Source of the DNA: Bacillota bacterium
GTDB taxonomy: Bacteria; Bacillota; Clostridia; Acetivibrionales; JANLFN01
Assembly: GCA_023421675.1 (NCBI GenBank)
Contig: JAEZTC010000016.1
Coordinates: 1 to 64,000, forward strand
Direction of reading: 5' to 3'
DNA: 64,000 bases
Below the pieces are notes generated by a model. It made no database searches and was not told the origin of the DNA. It saw only the letters and a program-made list of their open reading frames with translations. The first letter of the stretch is position 1, and every line of letters begins with the position of its first letter. Positions 34,486 through 43,066 of this stretch are shown in pieces. A program made the position numbers and the translations under genes.

Positions 34486-35484
34486 ATGCATATACCTGAG
34501 AATTTTATAAGCCCTTCAACTTGTGCTGTAATGGGGGCTGCAATGATTCCGGTCTGGACTGCTGCAGTTAAAAAAGTAAAAAAAGAAGTATCCAAAGAGA
34601 AATTGCCGCTTATTGGAATTGGTGCTGCCTTTTCTTTTATAATAATGATGTTTAATGTTCCGCTCCCGGGAGGCTCAACAGGACATGCGGTTGGTGGGAC
34701 ACTGCTTGCAATATTGCTTGGACCTTGGTCTGCATGTATATCTGTAACTACTGCGCTGCTCATACAGGCATTGATGTTTGGGGATGGAGGAGTTCTTGCT
34801 TTTGGGGCAAATTGCTTCAATATGGCTTTTGTTTTACCTTTTACAGGATATTTCATATATAAATTTATAAGAAATAGTATAAAAAGTGACAAAGGGGAGT
34901 ATTTTGGAATTATACTTGGTTCCTATATCGGATTAAATTTCGCGGCTTTATTTACTGCAATAGAGTTTGGAATACAGCCCCTTCTGTTTAAAGGCTCGGC
35001 AGGACTTCCTTTATATTTTCCTTATGATGTTTCAGTTACACTTCCTGCAATGCTTATTCCTCACCTGCTTGTCGCAGGCATTGTTGAGGCTGCTTTTACC
35101 ATTGCTGTTTATATGTTTGTTAAGAAGGTTTCACCGGGTACTATTTATGAGGGAAAACAGGCTAAATTCAAGCCTTTATATTCAATAATTATAGGCCTTA
35201 TATGTTTGGCCCCTATAGGCTTGCTTGCTTCAGGAACTGCATGGGGTGAGTGGGGAATAGATGAAATAAAAAATGTGATATCGGGTGGCAAGGCATTGGG
35301 GTTTGTCCCGGAAGGAATTAAAAATGGTTTTAGCTTTGAGTCAATTATGCCTGATTATTCAGTAAACGGATTTTCAGAAATTGCTGGATATATACTTGCA
35401 GCATGCGCAGGGGTTGCTGTTTTAATAATAATATTTAAGATAGCAGGCTTTATTAAAAAAGAAAGAGCAGAGGATGTTGCATAA
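34486..35484 (+). CDS. cbiM: Cobalt/nickel ECF transporter substrate-binding component CbiM
   Basis: 332 residues. It begins MHIPENFISP: the N-terminal Met-His-Ile-Pro, with His2, is the metal-binding start typical of CbiM/NikM. The core has six or seven spans with GGSTGHAVGGTLLA and DGGVLAFGANCFNMAF. The last 100 residues form a CbiN/PDGLE-like segment (GTAWGEWGIDEI, a loop, then a final membrane span), so the small N component is fused on. The operon continues with cbiQ (4 bases) and cbiO. It imports Co2+, probably for cobalamin synthesis; nickel cannot be excluded. Confidence 0.93.
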   Translation: MHIPENFISPSTCAVMGAAMIPVWTAAVKKVKKEVSKEKLPLIGIGAAFSFIIMMFNVPLPGGSTGHAVGGTLLAILLGPWSACISVTTALLIQALMFGDGGVLAFGANCFNMAFVLPFTGYFIYKFIRNSIKSDKGEYFGIILGSYIGLNFAALFTAIEFGIQPLLFKGSAGLPLYFPYDVSVTLPAMLIPHLLVAGIVEAAFTIAVYMFVKKVSPGTIYEGKQAKFKPLYSIIIGLICLAPIGLLASGTAWGEWGIDEIKNVISGGKALGFVPEGIKNGFSFESIMPDYSVNGFSEIAGYILAACAGVAVLIIIFKIAGFIKKERAEDVA

Positions 35485-35488
35485 ATAG

Positions 35489-36289
35489 ATGGATATTACA
35501 AATGTACCCGAATGGCTTCTTCAATCCGAGGAAAAGTACATTCCGCCAAAGGATAGAGATGGATTCATCAATAAAAGTATTCTCACTTTTATTAAGATCA
35601 TATCAAAGATAAGAGCAAGCAGCGGGTTTGGCAAGGATAGATTTGCAGCTAATCCGGCCGTAAAACTTTTGACAACCCTTTTAATGATAACATTTGTATC
35701 GCTTTCGGGAAGGGTTAGTTTTGTTATTGCTGCAGCAACGGTTACATTGCTTTTATTGAGTTTTATGAGAGCGGAAGAAATAATTGGTATTTTAAAGGTA
35801 GTCTTAGTTGTTTCGATATTTACTTTAATTATTATGCTTCCGTCTTTTGTGCTGGGTAATATGCATAACAGTATTGTTATAGTTGTTAAAGTAGCGGTAT
35901 GTGTCACTTTGGTAAATATTTTTTCACATACTACCGATTGGAATTCTGTTACTGTTGCTTTAAAAGTATTTTACATACCTGACATTCTTATTTTTGTTCT
36001 GGATATAACACTTAAGTATATAGTCATGCTTGGTGAGTTTTCCCTTAGCATGCTCTACTCACTTAAACTAAGGTCAGTAGGTAGAAATACCGATAAATAT
36101 AAGTCTATTTCAGGGGTTGCTGGCACAATGTTTATAAAATCACGACAAATGGCCGAAGAAATGTACATAGCAATGGAATGCAGATGTTTTAACGGAAAGT
36201 ATATGACTCGCAAATTTACTGTTGGCTTAAGGGAGTTTATATACTTTATTTCTGATATTTTAATAATTCTTTCATTTGTTTATTTATAA
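35489..36289 (+). CDS. cbiQ: ECF transporter transmembrane component CbiQ
   Basis: 266 residues. An unusually long cytosolic N-terminus (about 60 residues) precedes four or five spans. The coupling helix region has the Ala-Arg-Gly type box in altered form (SLKLRSVG, and MECRCFNG where the family has a x-A-x-R-G-like motif). It links the two ATPase subunits to CbiM. Spacing from cbiM is 4 bases and to cbiO 12 bases, so all three are translated from one message. Confidence 0.9.
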   Translation: MDITNVPEWLLQSEEKYIPPKDRDGFINKSILTFIKIISKIRASSGFGKDRFAANPAVKLLTTLLMITFVSLSGRVSFVIAAATVTLLLLSFMRAEEIIGILKVVLVVSIFTLIIMLPSFVLGNMHNSIVIVVKVAVCVTLVNIFSHTTDWNSVTVALKVFYIPDILIFVLDITLKYIVMLGEFSLSMLYSLKLRSVGRNTDKYKSISGVAGTMFIKSRQMAEEMYIAMECRCFNGKYMTRKFTVGLREFIYFISDILIILSFVYL

Positions 36290-36301
36290 GGAGACAGATA
36301 A

Positions 36302-37027
36302 ATGCTTGCTTTAAAAGAGGTCTACTGCAGTTATAATCAAATAAAAGCACTTAGAAATATTAGTTTGAATATAGCCAAGGGTGAAGCTGTGGCTTTCTTG
36401 GGTCCTAACGGAAGCGGCAAGTCAACCCTAATGAAAATTATAAATGGGATTATGTTTGCTGACAAAGGATCATACTATTTTGATGGTAATGAAATAACCT
36501 CAAAAAAGATGAATGACCCTGCTTTTTCAAAGAACTTTCATAAAAGAATAGGTTTTTTGTTTCAGAGTTCAGAAACACAGCTGTTTTGTACAAGTGTATA
36601 TGATGAGGTCGCGTTCGGCCCAAGACAAATGGGACTTACAGAAGAGGAAGTAGACAGAAGAACAATTGACAGCTTGAAACTATTAAACTTGGAAGACTTA
36701 AAAGACAGAACTCCTTATCATTTAAGCGGCGGAGAAAAAAGAAAAACTGCACTTGCAAGTATTCTTGTAATGAATCCTGATGTTCTGGTGCTGGATGAAC
36801 CAATGAACGGACTTGATCCTAAAACAAAAAGATTTTTAAGTCAGCTTATAATACAGCTTAATAGGTCAGGTAAAACTATAATTTGTGCTACACATGATTT
36901 TGCCTACATGGAGGGTGTTTTCAACAGGGCGGTTGTATTATCAGGGGAACACACTATTGCAAGGGATGATGAATATAAAAAGGTAATAAGTGATGAGAAA
37001 TTCTTATTGGAGCATAATATAATTTAG
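36302..37027 (+). CDS. cbiO: ECF transporter ATP-binding protein CbiO
   Basis: 241 residues. Walker A GPNGSGKSTL, Q-loop FQSSETQLF (the Q-loop form typical of ECF ATPases), signature HLSGGEKRKTAL, Walker B VLVLDEPMNGLDP and switch His in CATHDF. It powers cobalt uptake as a dimer with CbiQ. GGAGAC precedes the ATG. It ends 8 bases before the stop of a small convergent gene. Confidence 0.94.
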   Translation: MLALKEVYCSYNQIKALRNISLNIAKGEAVAFLGPNGSGKSTLMKIINGIMFADKGSYYFDGNEITSKKMNDPAFSKNFHKRIGFLFQSSETQLFCTSVYDEVAFGPRQMGLTEEEVDRRTIDSLKLLNLEDLKDRTPYHLSGGEKRKTALASILVMNPDVLVLDEPMNGLDPKTKRFLSQLIIQLNRSGKTIICATHDFAYMEGVFNRAVVLSGEHTIARDDEYKKVISDEKFLLEHNII

Positions 37028-37035
37028 AAAAGCGG

Positions 37036-37311
37036 CTACTTCTCGTTTCTAAGCTTGGTTTTTATACTTATCAGCTGATTGCTTATATCATCTATTTTGC
37101 TGCATAATTCGTTATATTTCTGCTGATCTACTTTATGGGCCTTTAAATTTTCTTCTTGCGCAGCCGAAGTAAGCAGCCCCTGTCCCACAGACACCAGGAA
37201 ATTTCCGAATGAATTCTGCTCATCTACATCCAAATCTGCAGTAAGAAGTACTCCAATAATTGCAGCAAGCAAGGAAAACTGTCTAGGGGGTATCCTGTCA
37301 AAACAAAGCAT
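37036..37311 (-). CDS. Small membrane-associated coiled-coil protein, 91 residues, unknown
   Basis: GAAGG lies before the ATG. The product begins MLCFDRIPPRQFSLLAAIIG; a weak membrane segment (about 12-26) is followed by an acidic DLDVDEQNSFGNFLVSVGQ stretch, and the last 35 residues are a predicted coiled coil (KYNELCSKIDDISNQL). The plan resembles short conserved clostridial proteins of unknown role. It is convergent with cbiO with almost no spacer. Confidence 0.7.
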   Translation of the reverse strand: MLCFDRIPPRQFSLLAAIIGVLLTADLDVDEQNSFGNFLVSVGQGLLTSAAQEENLKAHKVDQQKYNELCSKIDDISNQLISIKTKLRNEK

Positions 37312-37554
37312 ATTATTACCTTCATTTTATTATTATTAATTTATTATATTATGTCTATTTGTCTATTGTGAAAAATATAGAAAACTTTATATGAATATAA
37401 CCTTAATGTATATACAATAATAAAAAAATGTAATTGATGATAAGAAATTTACTTCATCATATATAATTATAAAATGAGTTTAAAATCTTGCTTGTACATT
37501 TTTTTCTTTGCAGTGTATGTGTTACAATAATAGATGGTAAAGGGAGTATGCTTT

Positions 37555-38304
37555 ATGAATGAACTGGAACAATTGACCGAGCTTTTACAAAAGTCTTCAA
37601 ATATTGTTGCCTTTACGGGCGCGGGAGTATCCACAGAAAGCAATATTCCTGACTTTAGGTCATCGGGAGGAATGTTTGAAACCCTTAAAAAAAAGTACAA
37701 TCAGCCGGCTGAGGTTATTTTAAGCCATAGCTTTTTTATAAACCACCCCGAATGGTTTTATGATTTTTACAGGAATGGCCTTATATTTAAAGACGCACTT
37801 CCCAACGACTGCCATAAGGCACTTTACGAATTAGAGCTAATGGGGAAACTTAAAGCAGTAATAACTCAAAATATTGATGGTTTACACCAGGCGGCAGGAA
37901 GTAAAAATGTACTTGAAATACATGGAACTACACAAAAAAATTACTGTATGAAATGCGGCAAAAAATTTGAACTTGATTATATAATGAATTTGACATTGCC
38001 GGTTCCATTATGTGATAAGTGTGGAGGTATTATTCGGCCTGATATAGTTCTTTATGAGGAACAGTTGGATGAGGAATTGATTGAAAGGTCCATATCTTTG
38101 ATCAGTGAAGCTGACATGCTGCTTATAATTGGTACAAGTCTTGTTGTATATCCTGCTGCGGGTTTTATAAATTATTACCGCGGTAAGCGGTTGATTTTAA
38201 TTAACAGGTCAGGTACTCCTTATGATGATAAGGCAAATCTTGTGATAAAAAATGCTGCTGGAGAAGTAATGAAAACTGTAGTAAAAAATCTGCACAATAA
38301 TTAG
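37555..38304 (+). CDS. cobB: Sir2-family NAD-dependent protein deacylase
   Basis: 249 residues. Rossmann motifs FTGAGVSTESNIPDFRS and TQNIDGLHQAAG bind NAD; the catalytic His lies in EIHGT; four Cys in two CxxC pairs (CMKC, CDKC) hold the structural zinc. It removes acyl groups from lysines using NAD. The ATG at 37555 is chosen, nine bases after AAAGGGAG; an in-frame ATG 21 bases earlier lacks a ribosome site. The symbol is by function (also called srtN or npdA in other species). Confidence 0.93.
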   Translation: MNELEQLTELLQKSSNIVAFTGAGVSTESNIPDFRSSGGMFETLKKKYNQPAEVILSHSFFINHPEWFYDFYRNGLIFKDALPNDCHKALYELELMGKLKAVITQNIDGLHQAAGSKNVLEIHGTTQKNYCMKCGKKFELDYIMNLTLPVPLCDKCGGIIRPDIVLYEEQLDEELIERSISLISEADMLLIIGTSLVVYPAAGFINYYRGKRLILINRSGTPYDDKANLVIKNAAGEVMKTVVKNLHNN

Positions 38305-38335
38305 TTTATTATATTATTTTATACGGGGTGATGAT

Positions 38336-39319
38336 ATGTTCCCTTTTAAACCATTCAGACCGGTCCAAAAGGTATACAAGGTAAAAGATACTCCTGCCGG
38401 AGTTCAGGAATTTACATATAACGGTCTTACATGGATTGATATTGTAAGACCTACACAAAAAGATATTACCGAACTTGAAAAAAGGTTCAGCTTTCATGAG
38501 CTTTTACTTGAAGACTGTATGACAGAGCATCAAAGGGCAAAGGTTGATGACTATGATGAGTATTGCTTTATTGTGCTTCACTTTCCACGATACAGAAAAC
38601 AGATAAAAAGGCTTGATGCTGAAGAAATAGATATTTTTCTTGGCCCCAATTACCTTATAACACTGCATGAAGGCGAATTGAAGCCTTTGACAAATATTGT
38701 CGAGAGTCTTAAAAACGACGATTCTTTAAAAAAGGAACATATGAGCAACGGCCCTGCACTCTTGCTGTATGAAATAACAAGGAGTCTTTTTGATTATTGC
38801 TTTCCAATGCTTGACAAAATAGGATACAACCTTGATGAACTCAATAGAATCATATTCAGAGAAGTAACAAGAGATACACTTGAGTCAATTGCTGGTGCAA
38901 AAATGCAGATAATCAACTACCGGAGAATTATGAAGCCGATGCGTCCGGTTATTCTTACACTTGAAAAGGTTATAAGAAAGTATATGCCCGAAGACATGGA
39001 CGTATATTTTGATGATATTACAGACAAAGCGGAAAAAATATGGGACTTGCTTGAAAACTACAAAGAGGTTATTGAATCACTTGACAGCACATTTACATCA
39101 CTTACAAACCATAGAATAAACAACCTTATGCGTATGTTTACAGTTATACAGGTAATTATACTTCCAATGATCCTTGTTAGCGGTCTATTCTCAATGAATG
39201 TTCAGGGGATTCCTTTCCATAGCGTTGGAAGCGCGTTTTGGATTGTATTCGGAATGATTTTTATTCCTATGTCGGCTATAGCTTTGATAATGATAATTAA
39301 AAGAAAAAAATGGTTATAG
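38336..39319 (+). CDS. CorA-family divalent metal ion transporter with SMN variant
   Basis: 327 residues. A long cytosolic N-terminal domain, a long helix, and two C-terminal spans. The selectivity loop reads FSMNVQGIPF, where CorA usually has GMN; Ser replaces Gly while Met and Asn stay. The loop after it (HSVGSAF) and basic end (IKRKKWL) are normal. It probably forms a pentameric Mg2+/Co2+ channel; the changed first position makes ion choice uncertain. GGGGTGATG precedes the start. Confidence 0.9.
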   Translation: MFPFKPFRPVQKVYKVKDTPAGVQEFTYNGLTWIDIVRPTQKDITELEKRFSFHELLLEDCMTEHQRAKVDDYDEYCFIVLHFPRYRKQIKRLDAEEIDIFLGPNYLITLHEGELKPLTNIVESLKNDDSLKKEHMSNGPALLLYEITRSLFDYCFPMLDKIGYNLDELNRIIFREVTRDTLESIAGAKMQIINYRRIMKPMRPVILTLEKVIRKYMPEDMDVYFDDITDKAEKIWDLLENYKEVIESLDSTFTSLTNHRINNLMRMFTVIQVIILPMILVSGLFSMNVQGIPFHSVGSAFWIVFGMIFIPMSAIALIMIIKRKKWL

Positions 39320-39445
39320 TTTCGTTTGTACGGTTGTAATATCAAATTTATAGGTATATAATTTGAAGAATGAGAAAATGCTTACAACATTTTAACAGTT
39401 ACAGATTAAATGTAATTTATACGTAATTCATTAAGGAGAATAGAA

Positions 39446-40606
39446 ATGTTGTTTTTATGTATAGCATTAGGAGTTCTTTTTTGTGTTTTTTGGATTGCAC
39501 AGCTAGTGTTTGTTAGTCTTCATTTGAAGTGGACAAACAGTCTTATGAACTCCGGAAATAAGGATGAAGCGGTTGGTGTAAGTGTTATTCATCCAATTAA
39601 AGACTTGGATTTTGAATTGGAGAAAAATATATATTCCTGGCTTGACCAGAATTATAAGGGACCGGTAGAACATATTTTTAGTTTTCAAGATCCTGATGAT
39701 GCAGCTATTCCAGTAGTAAAGAAGGTTATTTCAGATTTTCCCAAGCTGGATTGTAATATTATAGTTAATCCCCTTCTTCAAGGTCTTAACGGTAAAAGCT
39801 CCAATATGGTTAACGGAGTCAGAATTTCAAAATATGATATCCTTATTTTTGGTGACAGTGATACAAGAGTTAAAAGGGATTTTCTTGTAAAAATGGTTCG
39901 TCCTTTAAAGAATGAAAAAGTAGGAATAATGACTTGCGGCCAGATAAACATGGGCGGCAAGGACTTCTGGACGAGGTTTTTTACATTTATACAAAACTGT
40001 GAAACGGATTTTAATTGGGGTTTTTTAACAAAGTTAGGGATTGATGTGGGGGCAACAGGTGCTGCTTTCGGAATGCGTAAAAGTCTTCTTAAACAAATAG
40101 GAGGACTTGAAGCTTTTGGCGGCTCTTTGCTTGAGGACATGCACCTTGGAAGTGCATTATACAGAATGGGTTACAAAATAGTACTTGGGCCTTTTGTTGA
40201 ATGTCATGTCAACAAACTTAAACGTGAAAAGTCCTTTAACTATGCAAAAAGAATTGCAATAGGTGTCAGGACACATATTGCGTTTGAACTTCCGGGAATA
40301 GTTATATTACTGTTCTGGTATTGGGTATTGTTTATACTTTCTTTAATTACCGGAAATACAGCAGCTTTATCTGTATGCTTTGTATTTATTGGAATAAGAG
40401 CTGTTCATGGACTTTTCCAGAGAATAATAACCCGTAATAGAATATTGCCTGTAGATATTATTATGGCACCTTTTTTTGATTTGTTCGGAACCTTTTATCT
40501 TGTTTATGCCACCTTTACCAAGCCATATGTTACATGGAGGGGCATTAAGTATGAAGTCAGAAAGGGTGGCTTTATAGAAGATATGTACATAGAAATTAAA
40601 AAATGA
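39446..40606 (+). CDS. Membrane glycosyltransferase, ceramide-glucosyltransferase-like (GT21 type)
   Basis: 386 residues. N-terminal span (about 2-25), a GT-A domain and two or three C-terminal spans (about 285-365). Catalytic pattern: D1 in FQDPDD, D2 in FGDSDTRVKRDF, D3 in GGSLLEDMHLG. The last GT21 motif (Q/R)xxRW is altered (AKRIAIGVRTH, no Trp). Relatives glucosylate membrane lipids such as ceramide, hopanoids or diacylglycerol; the bacterial acceptor is unknown. AAGGAG precedes the ATG. It is monocistronic with a strong terminator. Confidence 0.88.
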   Translation: MLFLCIALGVLFCVFWIAQLVFVSLHLKWTNSLMNSGNKDEAVGVSVIHPIKDLDFELEKNIYSWLDQNYKGPVEHIFSFQDPDDAAIPVVKKVISDFPKLDCNIIVNPLLQGLNGKSSNMVNGVRISKYDILIFGDSDTRVKRDFLVKMVRPLKNEKVGIMTCGQINMGGKDFWTRFFTFIQNCETDFNWGFLTKLGIDVGATGAAFGMRKSLLKQIGGLEAFGGSLLEDMHLGSALYRMGYKIVLGPFVECHVNKLKREKSFNYAKRIAIGVRTHIAFELPGIVILLFWYWVLFILSLITGNTAALSVCFVFIGIRAVHGLFQRIITRNRILPVDIIMAPFFDLFGTFYLVYATFTKPYVTWRGIKYEVRKGGFIEDMYIEIKK

Positions 40607-40614
40607 TTTGAATG

Positions 40615-40651
40615 AAAAAGAGGCTACTTTTACAAAGTAAGCCTCTTTTTT
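40615..40651. terminator. Bidirectional terminator between convergent genes
   Basis: 16-bp stem with one bulged A (40615-40630 with 40634-40650); the arms carry five A and six T, so it works on both strands. Confidence 0.9.
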
Positions 40652-40657
40652 GAGCAG

Positions 40658-41785
40658 TTACAGTTCTATTTTGAAAACCCTGTACGTTTTATTTTTAATT
40701 CCTCCAAAGCTTTCAATATCATTTCTCATCTGTAAGTTATCCTCTCCGATTGTTGAGCCTTCACCTGTTATATATCCCTTTTTTACGCCATTCGAAAAGA
40801 CATTGTGATAAATTGCATACGAAACACCTTTCATTCTGAATTCCGGTATAACAAACATTATCAGGAATCTCACGTGGTTAATTCTGCGTTTATACCACAA
40901 GTATTTTAGCGCAGCCAGAGGTGTAATACGACCTTTTAGGTGTATAAGAACCTGATTATAATCGGGAAGTGCAATGCCGAATCCTATAGCTTCATCACCA
41001 GAACGTGCTATTGCTATTAAATCGGGATCAGCAACAGGTACAAGCTTGCCAGCCAGTTCTTTTACCTCTTCCAGGGTTGGAGCGACAAGGTCAGGCCACT
41101 CAGCTGGAACAGCAAGGTCCAGTACATGCTTAAGTGCCATTACCTCTGAATCCAAATCCTTAAGGTTTAAAGAATCAACTCTGAAATTATATCTTTTTTT
41201 TGCATACTCTATGGTTTTCTCTGGATTGTTTGAAAAGATGTTATTTGTATCCAGACTGTATGCAAACAAATCATAATCCTTAACAAAACCTGAAGCCTCA
41301 ATAAGTCTCCTGTAATAATCATGGTTGTAAGAATTCATTATAGTTGGTGAAGAATCAAAGCTATCAATCAATAGTCCCTTATATTCATCTCCGTCTGCTC
41401 CTGTCGCAGACACAGGTCCTCTGATACATTGTATTCCTCTTTCCTTAAACCAGGCAAATGCTGCATGGAAAAGCGCATTTGACACATTGGTGTCATTAAT
41501 ACATTCGAAGAAGGAGAAGTGACCCATAGCTTCTTTTTTTATCTTATTAATATTTTTATCAATTCCGGCGTACAGCCTGCCTACAGGCTTTCCATCTAAA
41601 AGTGCCAGAAAAACCTCACGTTCAAATTTTTCGGAATCAGGCAGTTTAAAAGGATTAATGCTGTTGAGAATATCCTTGTTAAGCGGTGGTACCCAGTTTT
41701 TGCAGTCTTTATATATTGTATATGGCAGCTTGATGAATTTTTTTATATCGCCATTTGTTCTGACAGTAACAATTTTTAAGCTCAT
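40658..41785 (-). CDS. GNAT-like N-acetyltransferase-domain protein
   Basis: 375 residues. The central and C-terminal parts have GNAT features (LALLDGKPVGRLYAGID, then MFVIPEFRMKGVSYAIYHNVF, which resembles the acetyl-CoA loop). It opens with KIVTVRTNGDIKKFIKLPYTIYKD and has the motif RGPVSATGADGDE near 145. Similar large clostridial proteins are annotated only as GNAT-superfamily; acceptor unknown. The start ATG lies 14 bases after a GAGGTG-like site. Confidence 0.8.
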   Translation of the reverse strand: MSLKIVTVRTNGDIKKFIKLPYTIYKDCKNWVPPLNKDILNSINPFKLPDSEKFEREVFLALLDGKPVGRLYAGIDKNINKIKKEAMGHFSFFECINDTNVSNALFHAAFAWFKERGIQCIRGPVSATGADGDEYKGLLIDSFDSSPTIMNSYNHDYYRRLIEASGFVKDYDLFAYSLDTNNIFSNNPEKTIEYAKKRYNFRVDSLNLKDLDSEVMALKHVLDLAVPAEWPDLVAPTLEEVKELAGKLVPVADPDLIAIARSGDEAIGFGIALPDYNQVLIHLKGRITPLAALKYLWYKRRINHVRFLIMFVIPEFRMKGVSYAIYHNVFSNGVKKGYITGEGSTIGEDNLQMRNDIESFGGIKNKTYRVFKIEL

Positions 41786-42119
41786 TAATTAACTACACCT
41801 CAACCACTATAAATAAAATATATTATTTTTAAACATTAAGAATTATAACATAGTTAATCGTATAATTAGTATAGCAATTGCAAAAAGAATCCCTGGCAAA
41901 ATTAATTGACAGGGCAAAGAATATTAGGAATCTCACAGCTATATTGTGTATAAATATCTAAAATATACATTGGGACCGCTATTAATAAAAATGTATGTAA
42001 TTAGTGGTAGATGTTAGGTGGTTATTGACTATATTGAAAAAAGTTGATATTGTAAAAGCTGTATAAGTTATATAATGACTGAAAATATGCGATTTAACCA
42101 TTATGAGGATGAATAAAAC
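41786..42119. other. AT-rich divergent intergenic region
   Basis: 334 bases between divergent genes. A short inverted repeat CCCTG / CAGGG occurs near 41891-41914, and TATAAT (42071-42076) lies 44 bases before the YerC gene, with TTGTAA 15 bases upstream as a poor -35. No gene or known RNA is seen. Confidence 0.4.
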
Positions 42120-42410
42120 ATGAACTCAAAAATTAAGGATGATGTAACTGACGAATTGTTTAAAGCAATGCTGCTTTTAAAAAATATTGACGAATGTTAT
42201 AATTTTTTTGAAGATATATGTACAATACCTGAAATCAAGGCCTTGGCACAAAGGCTTGAGGTTGCAAAAATGCTTGATGAAGGTAAAACCTATACCGATA
42301 TTTGTGAAAAAACCGGTGCCAGTACTGCAACAATAAGCAGGGTGAACAAATGCCTGAATTATGGTGCGGACGGGTATAAAATGGTTCTTGAGAGGCTTAA
42401 AAACAAGTAG
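42120..42410 (+). CDS. YerC/TrpR-superfamily DNA-binding protein
   Basis: 96 residues. All-helical TrpR-like fold: LFKAMLLLKNIDECYNFFEDICTIPEIKALAQRLEVAKML, then the HTH (TYTDICEKTGASTATISRVN; about 60-79) and a last helix. It matches the Firmicutes YerC/YecD family of unknown target, related to the Trp repressor without its tryptophan pocket. The ATG is in a weak ribosome context (GAGGATG). A secreted protein gene starts 28 bases after its stop and may be cotranscribed. Confidence 0.92.
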   Translation: MNSKIKDDVTDELFKAMLLLKNIDECYNFFEDICTIPEIKALAQRLEVAKMLDEGKTYTDICEKTGASTATISRVNKCLNYGADGYKMVLERLKNK

Positions 42411-42438
42411 AAGTTTTATTTTTAGAAAGGTCAAAGAG

Positions 42439-42822
42439 ATGTTTAGAAGGATATTTGCCAGCATTATAATATTATCCTCTATAGTAGCAGAAGGATTAAC
42501 CGGTTTTCAGGGCTTTCCTCAAAGCTATCTTTTTGGCATGTCGCAAGGGTTGGACTATTCCCAATCAAGGACTACTCTTCTTGAACAAGCGGGCAAAGAC
42601 TATCAGAGTAGGTTTTTTGGCGGTCTTAAAGGACTTAAAATATCAATTTCCTCAATAGAAAAGGGAAAGTACTTGAGCAAGATGCCTCTGATAGATGAGC
42701 AGAGCGGCTTTGACTATTCACCTTCCCTGATTAAAACAGATATTATACCTTCGCTGATCTGTTCAGCGGGTAAAGATATAAATCTTTTCGGTTCGGATGT
42801 ATCTCCGCCATCTCACACATGA
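42439..42822 (+). CDS. Small secreted protein, 127 residues, unknown
   Basis: AGAAAGG lies eight bases before the ATG. The signal peptide MFRRIFASIIILSSIVAEG is followed by a polar mature part rich in Ser, Gly and aromatic residues (FPQSYLFGMSQGLDYSQS; SGFDYSPSLIKTD) with no recognised domain and one Cys (near 113). An in-frame longer version would start inside the YerC gene and is unlikely. Function unknown; the repeated YSxS/DYS patterns may be surface-exposed loops. Confidence 0.6.
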   Translation: MFRRIFASIIILSSIVAEGLTGFQGFPQSYLFGMSQGLDYSQSRTTLLEQAGKDYQSRFFGGLKGLKISISSIEKGKYLSKMPLIDEQSGFDYSPSLIKTDIIPSLICSAGKDINLFGSDVSPPSHT

Positions 42823-43066
42823 TAATACTAGCTTGAAGGCTGGGAATCTTCAAATTATCATTTGAGTTCCCGTGTAATTTCATTAAGATGCCTTAAGCTG
42901 GGTATTGTTGCTGTTCAACTGTTCATCTTGTGGGTATAATCATTAAAGAAAAATCATGAATAACTGATTAGCTTAAGATAGGTGTTTTATTATATTTGTA
43001 TAAATACCCTATTGAAGCTTTTTATTGAAAAAATAAATATAATTAAATAGTTGGAGGTTTTTTATT

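Noticed and set aside
42361..42438. Longer start for the small secreted protein overlapping yerC
   Set aside because: It would place basic residues before the signal peptide and overlap the yerC coding end; the ATG at 42439 has a good ribosome site.
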